Below the pieces are notes generated by a model. That model was not told the origin of the DNA. It searched no databases and saw nothing but the letters and a program-made list of their open reading frames with translations. The position numbers were made by a program, and so were the translations under genes. Below, in pieces: positions 1 to 5,565 of a DNA stretch of 6,510 nucleotides (positions are counted from its first letter, which is position 1; every line of letters begins with the position of its first letter). This DNA comes from Acidobacteriota bacterium (GTDB lineage: Bacteria; Acidobacteriota; Terriglobia; UBA7540; JAPUME01). The DNA lies in NCBI GenBank assembly GCA_027294185.1, contig JAPUME010000051.1, forward strand, positions 1 to 6,510, in the 5' to 3' direction.

Positions 1-225
1 AACGATTTCAAGATGCGCGTGGAACGCGAAATGAATCGAATCGTTCGAGCCAACAAAAGACGCTGTGTCCTCGTTGTCACCCATGCGGGAGTAGTACGGG
101 TCATCCTGGCCGGCGCTCTTGGAATCCCCTGCCGCAACCTGTTTCGAATCGCGCAGGAACCCTGCGGTGTCAATGTGATCGACTATTTTCGTGACCAAGC
201 CGTTGTCGGGTGCATGAATGGATAA
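1..225 (+). CDS. cobC: Histidine phosphatase family protein, C-terminal part (probable alpha-ribazole phosphatase CobC)
   Basis: This is the last 74 codons of a gene that begins before the window; the frame is open from base 1 (N-D-F-K-M-R-V) to TAA at 223-225. The segment VVTHAGVVRVILAGALGIP matches the second conserved histidine block of the phosphoglycerate-mutase-like phosphatases; the histidine codon is at 82-84 and is one of the two catalytic-pocket histidines in that family. The following helix and the closing strand (PCGVNVIDYF) also fit. The N-terminal RHG motif with the phosphorylated histidine lies outside the window. Family members are cytoplasmic; CobC removes the 5'-phosphate of alpha-ribazole (or of cobalamin phosphate) in lower-ligand assembly. 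The specific name rests mainly on the B12 neighbourhood, so another phosphatase of the same fold is possible. The stop codon overlaps the start of btuF by 8 bases, suggesting one operon with translational coupling. Confidence 0.7.
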   Translation, partial: NDFKMRVEREMNRIVRANKRRCVLVVTHAGVVRVILAGALGIPCRNLFRIAQEPCGVNVIDYFRDQAVVGCMNG

Positions 226-1102
226 AAAAGTCGGGAACATAGTGTGCGTCGTCCTGGTTCTCATAGTCAGCGCCCAGGGACTCTTTGCTCGCGAGTTGAC
301 GGATGCGTTGAACCGCTCTGTGCTTCTGCCGGACCAGCCGCGGCGAATCATCTGCCTTTCGCCGAGCCTCGCGGAAACCGTTTTTGCCCTGGGACTGCAC
401 GAAGCCGTGGTCGGCGTAACCGACTTCACCGAATACCCGCCGGGGGTGCCTGCCAAACCCAGTGTAGGCGAACTGGTCAGTCCGGCCATGGAGAAGATCG
501 TTTCACTCCAACCCGACCTGATCCTGGCGGCAAAGGGCCTGAATCGGCCGGATATAATAGATCAATTGGAACATCTTGGGATTCCCATTTTCGTGGTGAA
601 TCCACAGAGCTTGAATGAAGTCCTGGAGACCATTCAACAGGTCGGGGACATTTTCAATCGCAGCTCTGAGGCCCGAGCATTGGTCAATCAGTTGATGGAA
701 AGACGCCGGGCGGTAAGCCGGCGAGTCGGCGAGTTGCCGCGCCCCAGGGTCTTCGTCGTAGTCTGGCATACGCCGGTCATCACGGCGGGCGGCAAGGCCT
801 TCCTGACCGATGTGATCTCGGCAGCGGGCGGAGAATCGGTCACGGCGGATATCCCTCAGACCTGGCCGCAGATCAGCCTGGAAGAGGTCCTGCGTCGCGC
901 ACCGGATGTGCTGCTCCTCGTGCGAGGACCTCATGGTGGGATGACACTTGAAGAACTGAAGGCGCGCCAGGGATGGAACCGGCTGGAGGCCGTCATCCGA
1001 AATCGAGTGGTCTATATGGACCAGAACATGGAGCATCCAAGCCCTCTCGTCTTTGATGCTCTGGAAGAATTGGCGAGGAAGCTTCATCCGGAAGCATTTT
1101 AA
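218..1102 (+). CDS. btuF: Periplasmic cobalamin-binding protein of the BtuCDF importer
   Basis: A 294-residue class III substrate-binding protein, close to the usual BtuF size. Residues 1-24 form a Sec signal peptide: KK at 3-4, a hydrophobic core (about 8-19) and a likely cut after LFA (22-24). There is no lipobox, so a soluble periplasmic protein is expected. The first lobe opens with RIICLSPSLAETVFALG (43-59) and VVGVTDFTEYPP (64-75), the BtuF/FhuD-type pattern. A long helix linking the lobes is expected around 140-170. The second lobe has GGKAFLTDVISAAGG (191-205) and WPQISLEEVL. The protein should bind corrinoid and deliver it to BtuC. The same fold also serves iron-siderophores and haem; the corrinoid assignment rests on the motifs plus cobO, the cobalamin riboswitch and btuCD nearby. 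The ATG lies within ATGAATGGATAA, overlapping the upstream stop, and no strong Shine-Dalgarno precedes it. It is separated from btuCD by cobO and the receptor gene, unlike simple btuCDF operons. Confidence 0.85.
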   Translation: MDKKVGNIVCVVLVLIVSAQGLFARELTDALNRSVLLPDQPRRIICLSPSLAETVFALGLHEAVVGVTDFTEYPPGVPAKPSVGELVSPAMEKIVSLQPDLILAAKGLNRPDIIDQLEHLGIPIFVVNPQSLNEVLETIQQVGDIFNRSSEARALVNQLMERRRAVSRRVGELPRPRVFVVVWHTPVITAGGKAFLTDVISAAGGESVTADIPQTWPQISLEEVLRRAPDVLLLVRGPHGGMTLEELKARQGWNRLEAVIRNRVVYMDQNMEHPSPLVFDALEELARKLHPEAF

Positions 1103-1120
1103 TTGGAGTAAGGTTGAGAT

Positions 1121-1678
1121 ATGAAAAAGAAAATTACGCGTGCCGGCGCCTCGGCACGAAAACAAAAAGGGCTGATCATCGTAAACACGGGCGATGGCAA
1201 AGGCAAAACCAGCGCCGCCCTGGGAGTTGCCTTGCGAGCCTCGGGCTACGGCATGAAGGTGCTCATGATTCAGTTTTTCAAGGGAAAATGGAAGTACGGG
1301 GAGCTCAGAAGCGCCCCGAAACTCCAGACTTTTGAAATCCTTCCCATGGGCAAGGGATTCACCTGGGAAAGTGACGACATTGAGATCGACAAGAGCATGG
1401 TTCGGGCCGCCTGGGTGGAAGCCAGGAAAAGAATTCTCTCGGGAGATTACGCGGTGGTCATTCTGGATGAGATCAACTACGCGCTCAGTTACGGCTATCT
1501 CCCGGTCGATGACGTAGTCGATTGCCTGAAGACCAAACCCCAAATGCTCCACGTCATCCTGACCGGGCGGGATGCGAAACCTGAGATTATCGAGGTCGCA
1601 GACCTTGTAACAGAGATGCGCGAAGTGAAGCACCCGTTCGCACAGGGCATTTCTGCCCAAAAGGGAATTGAGTTTTGA
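1121..1678 (+). CDS. cobO: Cob(I)yrinic acid a,c-diamide adenosyltransferase (CobA/CobO/BtuR type)
   Basis: A 185-residue cytoplasmic P-loop enzyme of the usual length for the CobA/BtuR family. It transfers the 5'-deoxyadenosyl group of ATP to Co(I) corrinoids, giving the upper ligand of coenzyme B12. A basic N-terminal tail (1-16) leads into GLIIVNTGDGKGKTSAALG. The family's modified P-loop, GDGKGKTS, spans residues 24-31. A Walker-B-like strand, VVILDEINYAL, begins near 112. TGRDAKPEIIEVADLVTEM and the C-terminal HPFAQGISAQKGIEF are both diagnostic of the family. The start is supported by GGAG (1105-1108) and AAGG (1110-1113) ahead of the ATG, and the gap after btuF is only 18 bases, so co-transcription is likely. 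The enzyme can adenosylate both imported corrinoids and biosynthetic intermediates, linking import to synthesis. PduO-type and EutT-type adenosyltransferases are excluded because they lack this P-loop arrangement. Confidence 0.94.
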   Translation: MKKKITRAGASARKQKGLIIVNTGDGKGKTSAALGVALRASGYGMKVLMIQFFKGKWKYGELRSAPKLQTFEILPMGKGFTWESDDIEIDKSMVRAAWVEARKRILSGDYAVVILDEINYALSYGYLPVDDVVDCLKTKPQMLHVILTGRDAKPEIIEVADLVTEMREVKHPFAQGISAQKGIEF

Positions 1679-1690
1679 ACTTGTTTGACC

Positions 1691-1702
1691 AAGGAGGACA
1701 CA
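1691..1702 (+). repeat. Upstream copy of a 12-base direct repeat flanking the riboswitch
   Basis: AAGGAGGACACA here is identical to 1890-1901, where it forms the Shine-Dalgarno and the first base of the receptor start codon. The upstream copy has no start codon at a workable distance (the nearest ATG is at 1722, about 24 bases after it) and sits directly 5' of the aptamer. Confidence 0.8.
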
Positions 1703-1709
1703 CACACAA

Positions 1710-1862
1710 CCCGCCGGCGGGATGAACGGGAAGCGCGGTGAGAATCCGCCACTGCCCCGCAACTGTAAGCGACGGTCGAATCTGCAATGCCACTGCCCGT
1801 AAGGGTGGGAAGGCGCAGATATTGCGAAAACGTCGCGAGTCAGGAGACCGGTCCCGTCGGAC
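1710..1862 (+). ncRNA. Cobalamin riboswitch (aptamer)
   Basis: The conserved blocks of the Cbl riboswitch occur in order: CGGTGAGAATCCG (1736-1748), CTGCCCCGCAACTGTAA (1752-1768), GCCACTG (1789-1795), GGGAAGGC (1807-1814) and the B12 box AGTCAGGAGACC (1838-1849). Helices can be read by eye. The closing stem is 1714-1722 with 1852-1860 (9 bp, one G-U). A short hairpin is 1735-1738/1746-1749. A peripheral stem is 1769-1774/1831-1836 (GCGACG with CGTCGC). Another is 1780-1785/1815-1820 (ATCTGC with GCAGAT), and a CCC/GGG hairpin at 1796-1805 is closed by a GTAA (GNRA) tetraloop. It binds adenosyl- or other cobalamins and lowers expression of the downstream gene. It lies between cobO (stop at 1678) and btuB (start at 1901), so in the operon it can act as an internal, gene-specific control. 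Ends are approximate. Ligand preference cannot be read safely from sequence. Confidence 0.95.
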
Positions 1863-1870
1863 TATTTTAC

Positions 1871-1898
1871 GTCCGCTCTTCCGAGGGCGAAGGAGGAC
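1871..1898 (+). promoter_or_regulatory. Candidate riboswitch expression platform with two competing hairpins over the btuB ribosome binding site
   Basis: Two mutually exclusive folds are visible. Fold A pairs 1874-1879 with 1884-1889 (6 bp, one G-U) around a TCCG loop of the UNCG type and leaves the AGGAGG at 1891-1896 free. Fold B pairs GTCC 1871-1874 with GGAC 1895-1898, C1876 with G1893, and CTT 1878-1880 with AAG 1890-1892, burying the Shine-Dalgarno. No U-run follows either hairpin, so translational rather than transcriptional control is favoured. Which fold is stabilised by ligand is inference; masking when B12 is bound is the usual logic for btuB. Confidence 0.5.
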
Positions 1899-1901
1899 AC
1901 A
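1890..1901 (+). repeat. Downstream copy of the 12-base direct repeat, containing the receptor ribosome binding site
   Basis: This AAGGAGGACACA is an exact match to 1691-1702. This copy is functional as the Shine-Dalgarno of the receptor gene; the two copies bracket the whole riboswitch with 199 bases between their starts. Confidence 0.8.
1891..1896 (+). promoter_or_regulatory. Shine-Dalgarno of the receptor gene
   Basis: AGGAGG stands 4 bases before the ATG at 1901. It fixes that codon as the start and rules out the in-frame ATG at 1787, which lies within the riboswitch aptamer. A signal peptide follows directly from 1901, in agreement. Confidence 0.88.
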
Positions 1902-4378
1902 TGTCGTTTCTGAAACACTACCGAAGTCGCTTCTATTGTTTTCTATTGCTATCCCTTTGCTTCATTGCTCCGGGAATACCCTTGCCCGCTTCCGGGCAGA
2001 GCCGGCAGGGAATAATTCGCGGGCGCGTGCTCGATCCACTGGGGGATGCGGTCCCCCATGCAAAAGCCACACTGCTCCAAAATTCAACCGTAGTTGAATC
2101 CCAGACGACGGATCCAGAAGGGGAGTTTGAATTTTCTGCCGTAAACTCAGGCCGGTATTATGTCCGGGTTGAGGCCACAGGATTCCAAACCGGGGAAAGC
2201 GAGACCGCATTTCTGCCGCCGCGGGGGACCCTCGAAATCGATCTGACGCTCCCCATCGGCACCCTGCGCCAGCAATTCGTGATTTCGGCTACGGGCACGG
2301 AATTGCCCGCATCCCGGGTCGGCGCCTCCCTCAGCGTGATCGATCGCCAACAATTGGACGCGGCCAACAAGCTGGACGTATTGGAATTCTTGCGTTTGGT
2401 CCCGGGCGCGCAGATCGTGCAAACCGGCCAGCGCGGAGGGTCGACGTCGCTGTTTCTGCGCGGCGGTAACGCCAACTTCAATAAAGTACTCATCGATGGA
2501 GTTCCCGCCAACGACATCGGGGGCGGCTTTGATTTCGCCAATTTCTCCACAACCGGAGTGGAGCGATTGGAGGTGCTTCGAAGTCCGAACAGCGTCCTCT
2601 ACGGCGCGGACTCCCTGGGGAGTGTCGTCAACGTCGCCACCCGTCGCGGCGCATCAGGCGTGCCGGAGTTCACCTATTCCGCCGGCGGGGGGAACTTCCG
2701 CACGGTTCGGCAGGAAGCCTCCCTTGCCGGCGCATTCCGCCAATTTGACTATTTCTCCGATTTCTCTCGCTTCGACACGCGCAACAGTCTTCCCAACAGC
2801 GCCTTTCACAACGGGACATACGCGGGCAATTTCGGCTGGAAGGCAAACCGTGCGACAGACGTCCGGGGTACCGTCCGGCATACCGCGGTTGCCCTCGGCC
2901 TGCCGAACGCTCTCGACTTCTACGGCATTCCGGACGACTCATCCCAGCGGGCCCGCACCACTCACATCGGCATCACCGCACAGAATCAAACGACCGCGCG
3001 CTGGCATAACCGGGTGCGATTCGCCTCCAGCCGGCTCAAGTCGCGCTTTAGGAATCCCTCGCCGACCGGGGAAGCATTCGATCCTTTCGGCTTTGGAGCG
3101 AACTTTCTCGGCAATCAAGTTACGGTTCAGGGGGCCGACGGATTCAGCGTGACCGGCAGGGCCATTCTTGATTTCGGCGGCGCCTACCCGCAGCTTTTTG
3201 ATGTCAACACGACGAGGCAGTCTCTCTACGCGCAATCGGATTACAGCCTCAAACCGGACCTGACGGCTACCTTCGGCTTCCGCTTTGAAAATGCGCGCGG
3301 GTTCACCGAGTCTTCCAGCTCCCGGTCTCCCACGGATCGGAAGAACTTCAGCACCTTCCTGCAAGCTCACGGACGGATCTGGCGTCGTGTGTACCTTACG
3401 GCGGGCGTGGGGCTGGAAGACAATGCCGTCTTCGGGTTTGCGGCAACACCACGCGTTTCGCTGGGCTACTACCTGCGAGGGGGAACCTCAGGCGCATTTT
3501 TCAATGACACAAAGCTGAGATTCAATTTCGGAACCGGAATCAAGGAACCCAGCATCTTCCACGAAGGCTCCTCCCTCTTCAACCTTCTCGCGGGGCTCAC
3601 GGACGGCACCGTCCTGATCTCGCAGTTCGGTATTTCGCCGATCGGTCCTGAGAGGAGCCGAAGTTTCGACTTCGGGTTTGATCAGGGGTTGTGGGACGGA
3701 CGTGCGCGCCTGGGGGTCACATTTTTCCATAACCGATTTTTCGACCTGATCGAGTTTGTCAGCAAAGACGTTCTTCCCCAGCTCGGAGTGCCCCCAGCGG
3801 CCGCGGCGGCGACTCCCTTCGGAGCCACAATCAATTCTTCCTCCTTTCGCGCCCTGGGTGTGGAGACAGAATTCGTCGCACAACTGAACAACGGAATACG
3901 CCTGCAAGGGGAATACACTTATCTGGGGGCGGTGGTAATAGAGTCCTTTTCAAGCGGCGCTCTCGAACCGGCTATCAACCCCGCGTTCCCCGGCATTCCG
4001 ATCGGTGCGTTCTCACCCCTGGTAGGGAATCGCCCCTTCCGCCGCGCGCCACACTCGGGAAGTCTGGTGGTGGGCTATTCGAAAGGAAACTTCGGCCTCA
4101 CGCTCAGCGGTTACTTTGTCGGGCGCCAGGATGGCAGCAGCTTTCTCTCCGACCCGTTTTTCGGAAACTCTCTGCTCCTGCCGAACCGTAATTTCAATTC
4201 GGGTTATCAGAAAGTCGATTGGAGCGGGCGTTATTCTCTCAACCGCGGGATTACGTTTTATACGAGCATCGAAAACCTCCTCAGTCAGCGTTACCAACCG
4301 GCGCCGGGATTCCCCGCGCCTCCGCTGACATTCCGCTCCGGCGTCAAGATCAGGCTGGGAGGAGAAGGGTGGAGGTAA
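1901..4378 (+). CDS. btuB: TonB-dependent outer-membrane receptor, probable cobalamin/corrinoid transporter with N-terminal carboxypeptidase-regulatory-like domain
   Basis: An 825-residue outer-membrane receptor. Residues 1-32 form a signal peptide (basic start, hydrophobic 11-29, likely cut after ASG). Residues 36-117 are a carboxypeptidase-regulatory-like beta-sandwich (GIIRGRVLDPLGDAVPHAKATL, then DPEGEFEF and GRYYVRVEATGFQ). A TonB-box-like FVISATG sits at 126-132. The plug covers about 139-250, with LFLRGG 184-189, VLIDGVPAND 196-205 and ERLEVLRSPNSVLYGADSLGSVVNV 221-245. The rest is the 22-strand-type barrel, closing with IENLLSQRYQP and FRSGVKIRL. It would take corrinoid across the outer membrane using TonB energy. 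Substrate is inferred from the cobalamin riboswitch immediately upstream and btuCD downstream; no substrate-specific residues are claimed. It is about 200 residues longer than E. coli BtuB, partly from the extra N-terminal domain. The last residue is Arg after Trp rather than the usual terminal aromatic. A receptor for another chelate is possible but unlikely here. Confidence 0.82.
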   Translation: MSFLKHYRSRFYCFLLLSLCFIAPGIPLPASGQSRQGIIRGRVLDPLGDAVPHAKATLLQNSTVVESQTTDPEGEFEFSAVNSGRYYVRVEATGFQTGESETAFLPPRGTLEIDLTLPIGTLRQQFVISATGTELPASRVGASLSVIDRQQLDAANKLDVLEFLRLVPGAQIVQTGQRGGSTSLFLRGGNANFNKVLIDGVPANDIGGGFDFANFSTTGVERLEVLRSPNSVLYGADSLGSVVNVATRRGASGVPEFTYSAGGGNFRTVRQEASLAGAFRQFDYFSDFSRFDTRNSLPNSAFHNGTYAGNFGWKANRATDVRGTVRHTAVALGLPNALDFYGIPDDSSQRARTTHIGITAQNQTTARWHNRVRFASSRLKSRFRNPSPTGEAFDPFGFGANFLGNQVTVQGADGFSVTGRAILDFGGAYPQLFDVNTTRQSLYAQSDYSLKPDLTATFGFRFENARGFTESSSSRSPTDRKNFSTFLQAHGRIWRRVYLTAGVGLEDNAVFGFAATPRVSLGYYLRGGTSGAFFNDTKLRFNFGTGIKEPSIFHEGSSLFNLLAGLTDGTVLISQFGISPIGPERSRSFDFGFDQGLWDGRARLGVTFFHNRFFDLIEFVSKDVLPQLGVPPAAAAATPFGATINSSSFRALGVETEFVAQLNNGIRLQGEYTYLGAVVIESFSSGALEPAINPAFPGIPIGAFSPLVGNRPFRRAPHSGSLVVGYSKGNFGLTLSGYFVGRQDGSSFLSDPFFGNSLLLPNRNFNSGYQKVDWSGRYSLNRGITFYTSIENLLSQRYQPAPGFPAPPLTFRSGVKIRLGGEGWR

Positions 4379-4380
4379 CC

Positions 4381-4410
4381 GCGGGCGCCGGAACCACGAA
4401 AAGCGCCCGC
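4381..4410 (+). promoter_or_regulatory. Strong intercistronic hairpin between receptor and permease genes
   Basis: GCGGGCGC (4381-4388) pairs perfectly with GCGCCCGC (4403-4410) around a 14-base loop. It begins 2 bases after the receptor stop codon and ends just before the btuC Shine-Dalgarno. No T-run follows (the next bases are TGAGGAGAAGG), so it is not a typical intrinsic terminator. It more likely stabilises the receptor mRNA 3' end or reduces expression of the inner-membrane genes relative to the receptor; that role is inference. Confidence 0.65.
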
Positions 4411-4427
4411 TGAGGAGAAGGAATTAA

Positions 4428-5549
4428 ATGCCTGTTTCAACCGAGAAACCTGGCCTCAAACTTGGAAAGCGTTCCAGGGAGTCGTCCGATTCAGATTGGG
4501 GCCGCGACGCCGCGATGCGGTTCCGCTTTGGAATCTTTTTGCTTGTCGGATTGCTTCTGCTGGTTATGGTTCTTGCAGCGGCGGTCGGGACCGTAGAGGT
4601 TTCTCCACGCACGATCCTTTCCCTGTTGCTCAATCGGACGGGGCTTACCGACTTCCCCCAGACGTGGCCCCTCAGCGACGAAACCATCATCCTGCATCTC
4701 CGCCTGCCGCGTGTCGTGGGGGCCGCGCTGGTCGGCGCGGCACTCTCGGTCGCGGGGATTCTTTTTCAGGGCCTCTTGAGAAATCCCATGGCGGACCCGT
4801 ATGTCATAGGAACTTCGGGAGGCGCAGCACTGGGCGCGAGCGTCGGCGTAGTGCTCTCGAATCATTTTTCCATCTTAGGATTCGGCACGGTCCCGACGCT
4901 TGCCTTCCTGGGGGCGACGGGAACGATGATACTCGTTTATCGCCTGTCGAGAGTGGGCGGCCGCACGCCTGTGGTGACTCTCCTGCTGGTCGGATTCTCG
5001 GTAAGCGTAATCCTCGGCTACACCATGTCGTTTCTGTTGATTGTAAACGACCGATTGCAGGTCAACGTACGGATTATCTACACGTGGCTGCTGGGAGGAG
5101 TCACGCTCTCTCGTTGGCCCCAGGTAGGAATCATCGCCTTGATCGTCATCGTGGGGAGCGTTCTGGCATTTGCGTTCGCCAGAACCCTGAATGCTTTGTC
5201 ACTGGGGGAGGAACATGCCGCCCACCTGGGCATCCCGGTCGAGCGCCACAAGACTGCTCTGATTGCGATCGGCTCCCTGTTGACGGCGGCTGCCGTGACT
5301 GCGGCGGGACTGATCGGTTTCGTGGGGTTGATCGTGCCCCATTTCCTCCGCCTGCTGTTCGGTCCGAATCACACTCGATTGCTGCCCCTGGGGGCGCTGG
5401 GAGGAGCTGCCTTTCTGGTTACCGCTGACCTGCTGGCGCGCATCGCCATGCCTCCCACAGAATTGCCCGTCGGAATCCTGACCGCCTTCGTCGGCGGGCC
5501 GGCTTTCCTGTTCTTATTGCGGCGTACGAAGCGCGAGTATCGTTTCTGA
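4428..5549 (+). CDS. btuC: Cobalamin ABC transporter permease (FecCD family, BtuC)
   Basis: A 373-residue polytopic inner-membrane permease of the FecCD family, which usually has about ten membrane helices. After a charged 30-residue N-terminal segment, the first helix is about 34-54. Family signatures are LRLPRVVGAALVGAALSVAG (91-110), FQGLLRNPMADPYVIGTSGGA (113-133), the cytoplasmic coupling-helix region LGEEHAAHLGI (from 259), GFVGLIVPH (297-305) and a C-terminal PPTELPVGILTAFVGGPAFLFLL. Two copies would pair with two BtuD to form the channel that accepts corrinoid from BtuF. The ATG at 4428 is preceded by GGAG (4414-4417) and AAGG (4418-4421) and is preferred over the ATG at 4515, which has no Shine-Dalgarno; using 4515 would remove the extension. 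The sequence alone cannot separate B12 from siderophore or haem permeases; the riboswitch, btuF and cob genes decide it. btuD follows after 16 bases. Confidence 0.88.
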   Translation: MPVSTEKPGLKLGKRSRESSDSDWGRDAAMRFRFGIFLLVGLLLLVMVLAAAVGTVEVSPRTILSLLLNRTGLTDFPQTWPLSDETIILHLRLPRVVGAALVGAALSVAGILFQGLLRNPMADPYVIGTSGGAALGASVGVVLSNHFSILGFGTVPTLAFLGATGTMILVYRLSRVGGRTPVVTLLLVGFSVSVILGYTMSFLLIVNDRLQVNVRIIYTWLLGGVTLSRWPQVGIIALIVIVGSVLAFAFARTLNALSLGEEHAAHLGIPVERHKTALIAIGSLLTAAAVTAAGLIGFVGLIVPHFLRLLFGPNHTRLLPLGALGGAAFLVTADLLARIAMPPTELPVGILTAFVGGPAFLFLLRRTKREYRF

Positions 5550-5565
5550 CTTTTGATGATTGACC

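Noticed and set aside
1685..1713. TTGACC (1685-1690) as a -35 box for a riboswitch promoter
   Set aside because: The position 17 bases downstream (1708-1713) reads AACCCG, not a -10 element, so no promoter can be supported.
503..1762. Long minus-strand open frame (419 codons) opposite btuF and cobO
   Set aside because: It runs antisense to two well-recognised genes and into the riboswitch, and its translation shows no family motif; it is a codon-bias shadow in GC-rich DNA.
1722..1802. Small open frame ATG-AAC-GGG to TAA (26 codons) downstream of the upstream AAGGAGG copy
   Set aside because: It lies wholly within the aptamer, whose bases are fixed by RNA conservation, and the Shine-Dalgarno-like site is about 24 bases from the ATG, too far for normal initiation.
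1787..1900. In-frame upstream extension of the receptor gene from ATG 1787 (38 more residues)
   Set aside because: This ATG lies in the conserved core of the cobalamin riboswitch, has no Shine-Dalgarno, and the added residues would put a non-signal sequence before a clear signal peptide. ATG 1901 has AGGAGG and fits.
4381..4410. Hairpin after the receptor gene as an intrinsic terminator
   Set aside because: There is no T-run after the stem; a ribosome binding site and btuC follow at once.
4496..5428. Plus-strand open frame of 310 codons inside btuC
   Set aside because: It is an out-of-frame shadow of btuC; the translation is rich in Arg, Gly and Pro with no membrane helices or known motifs.
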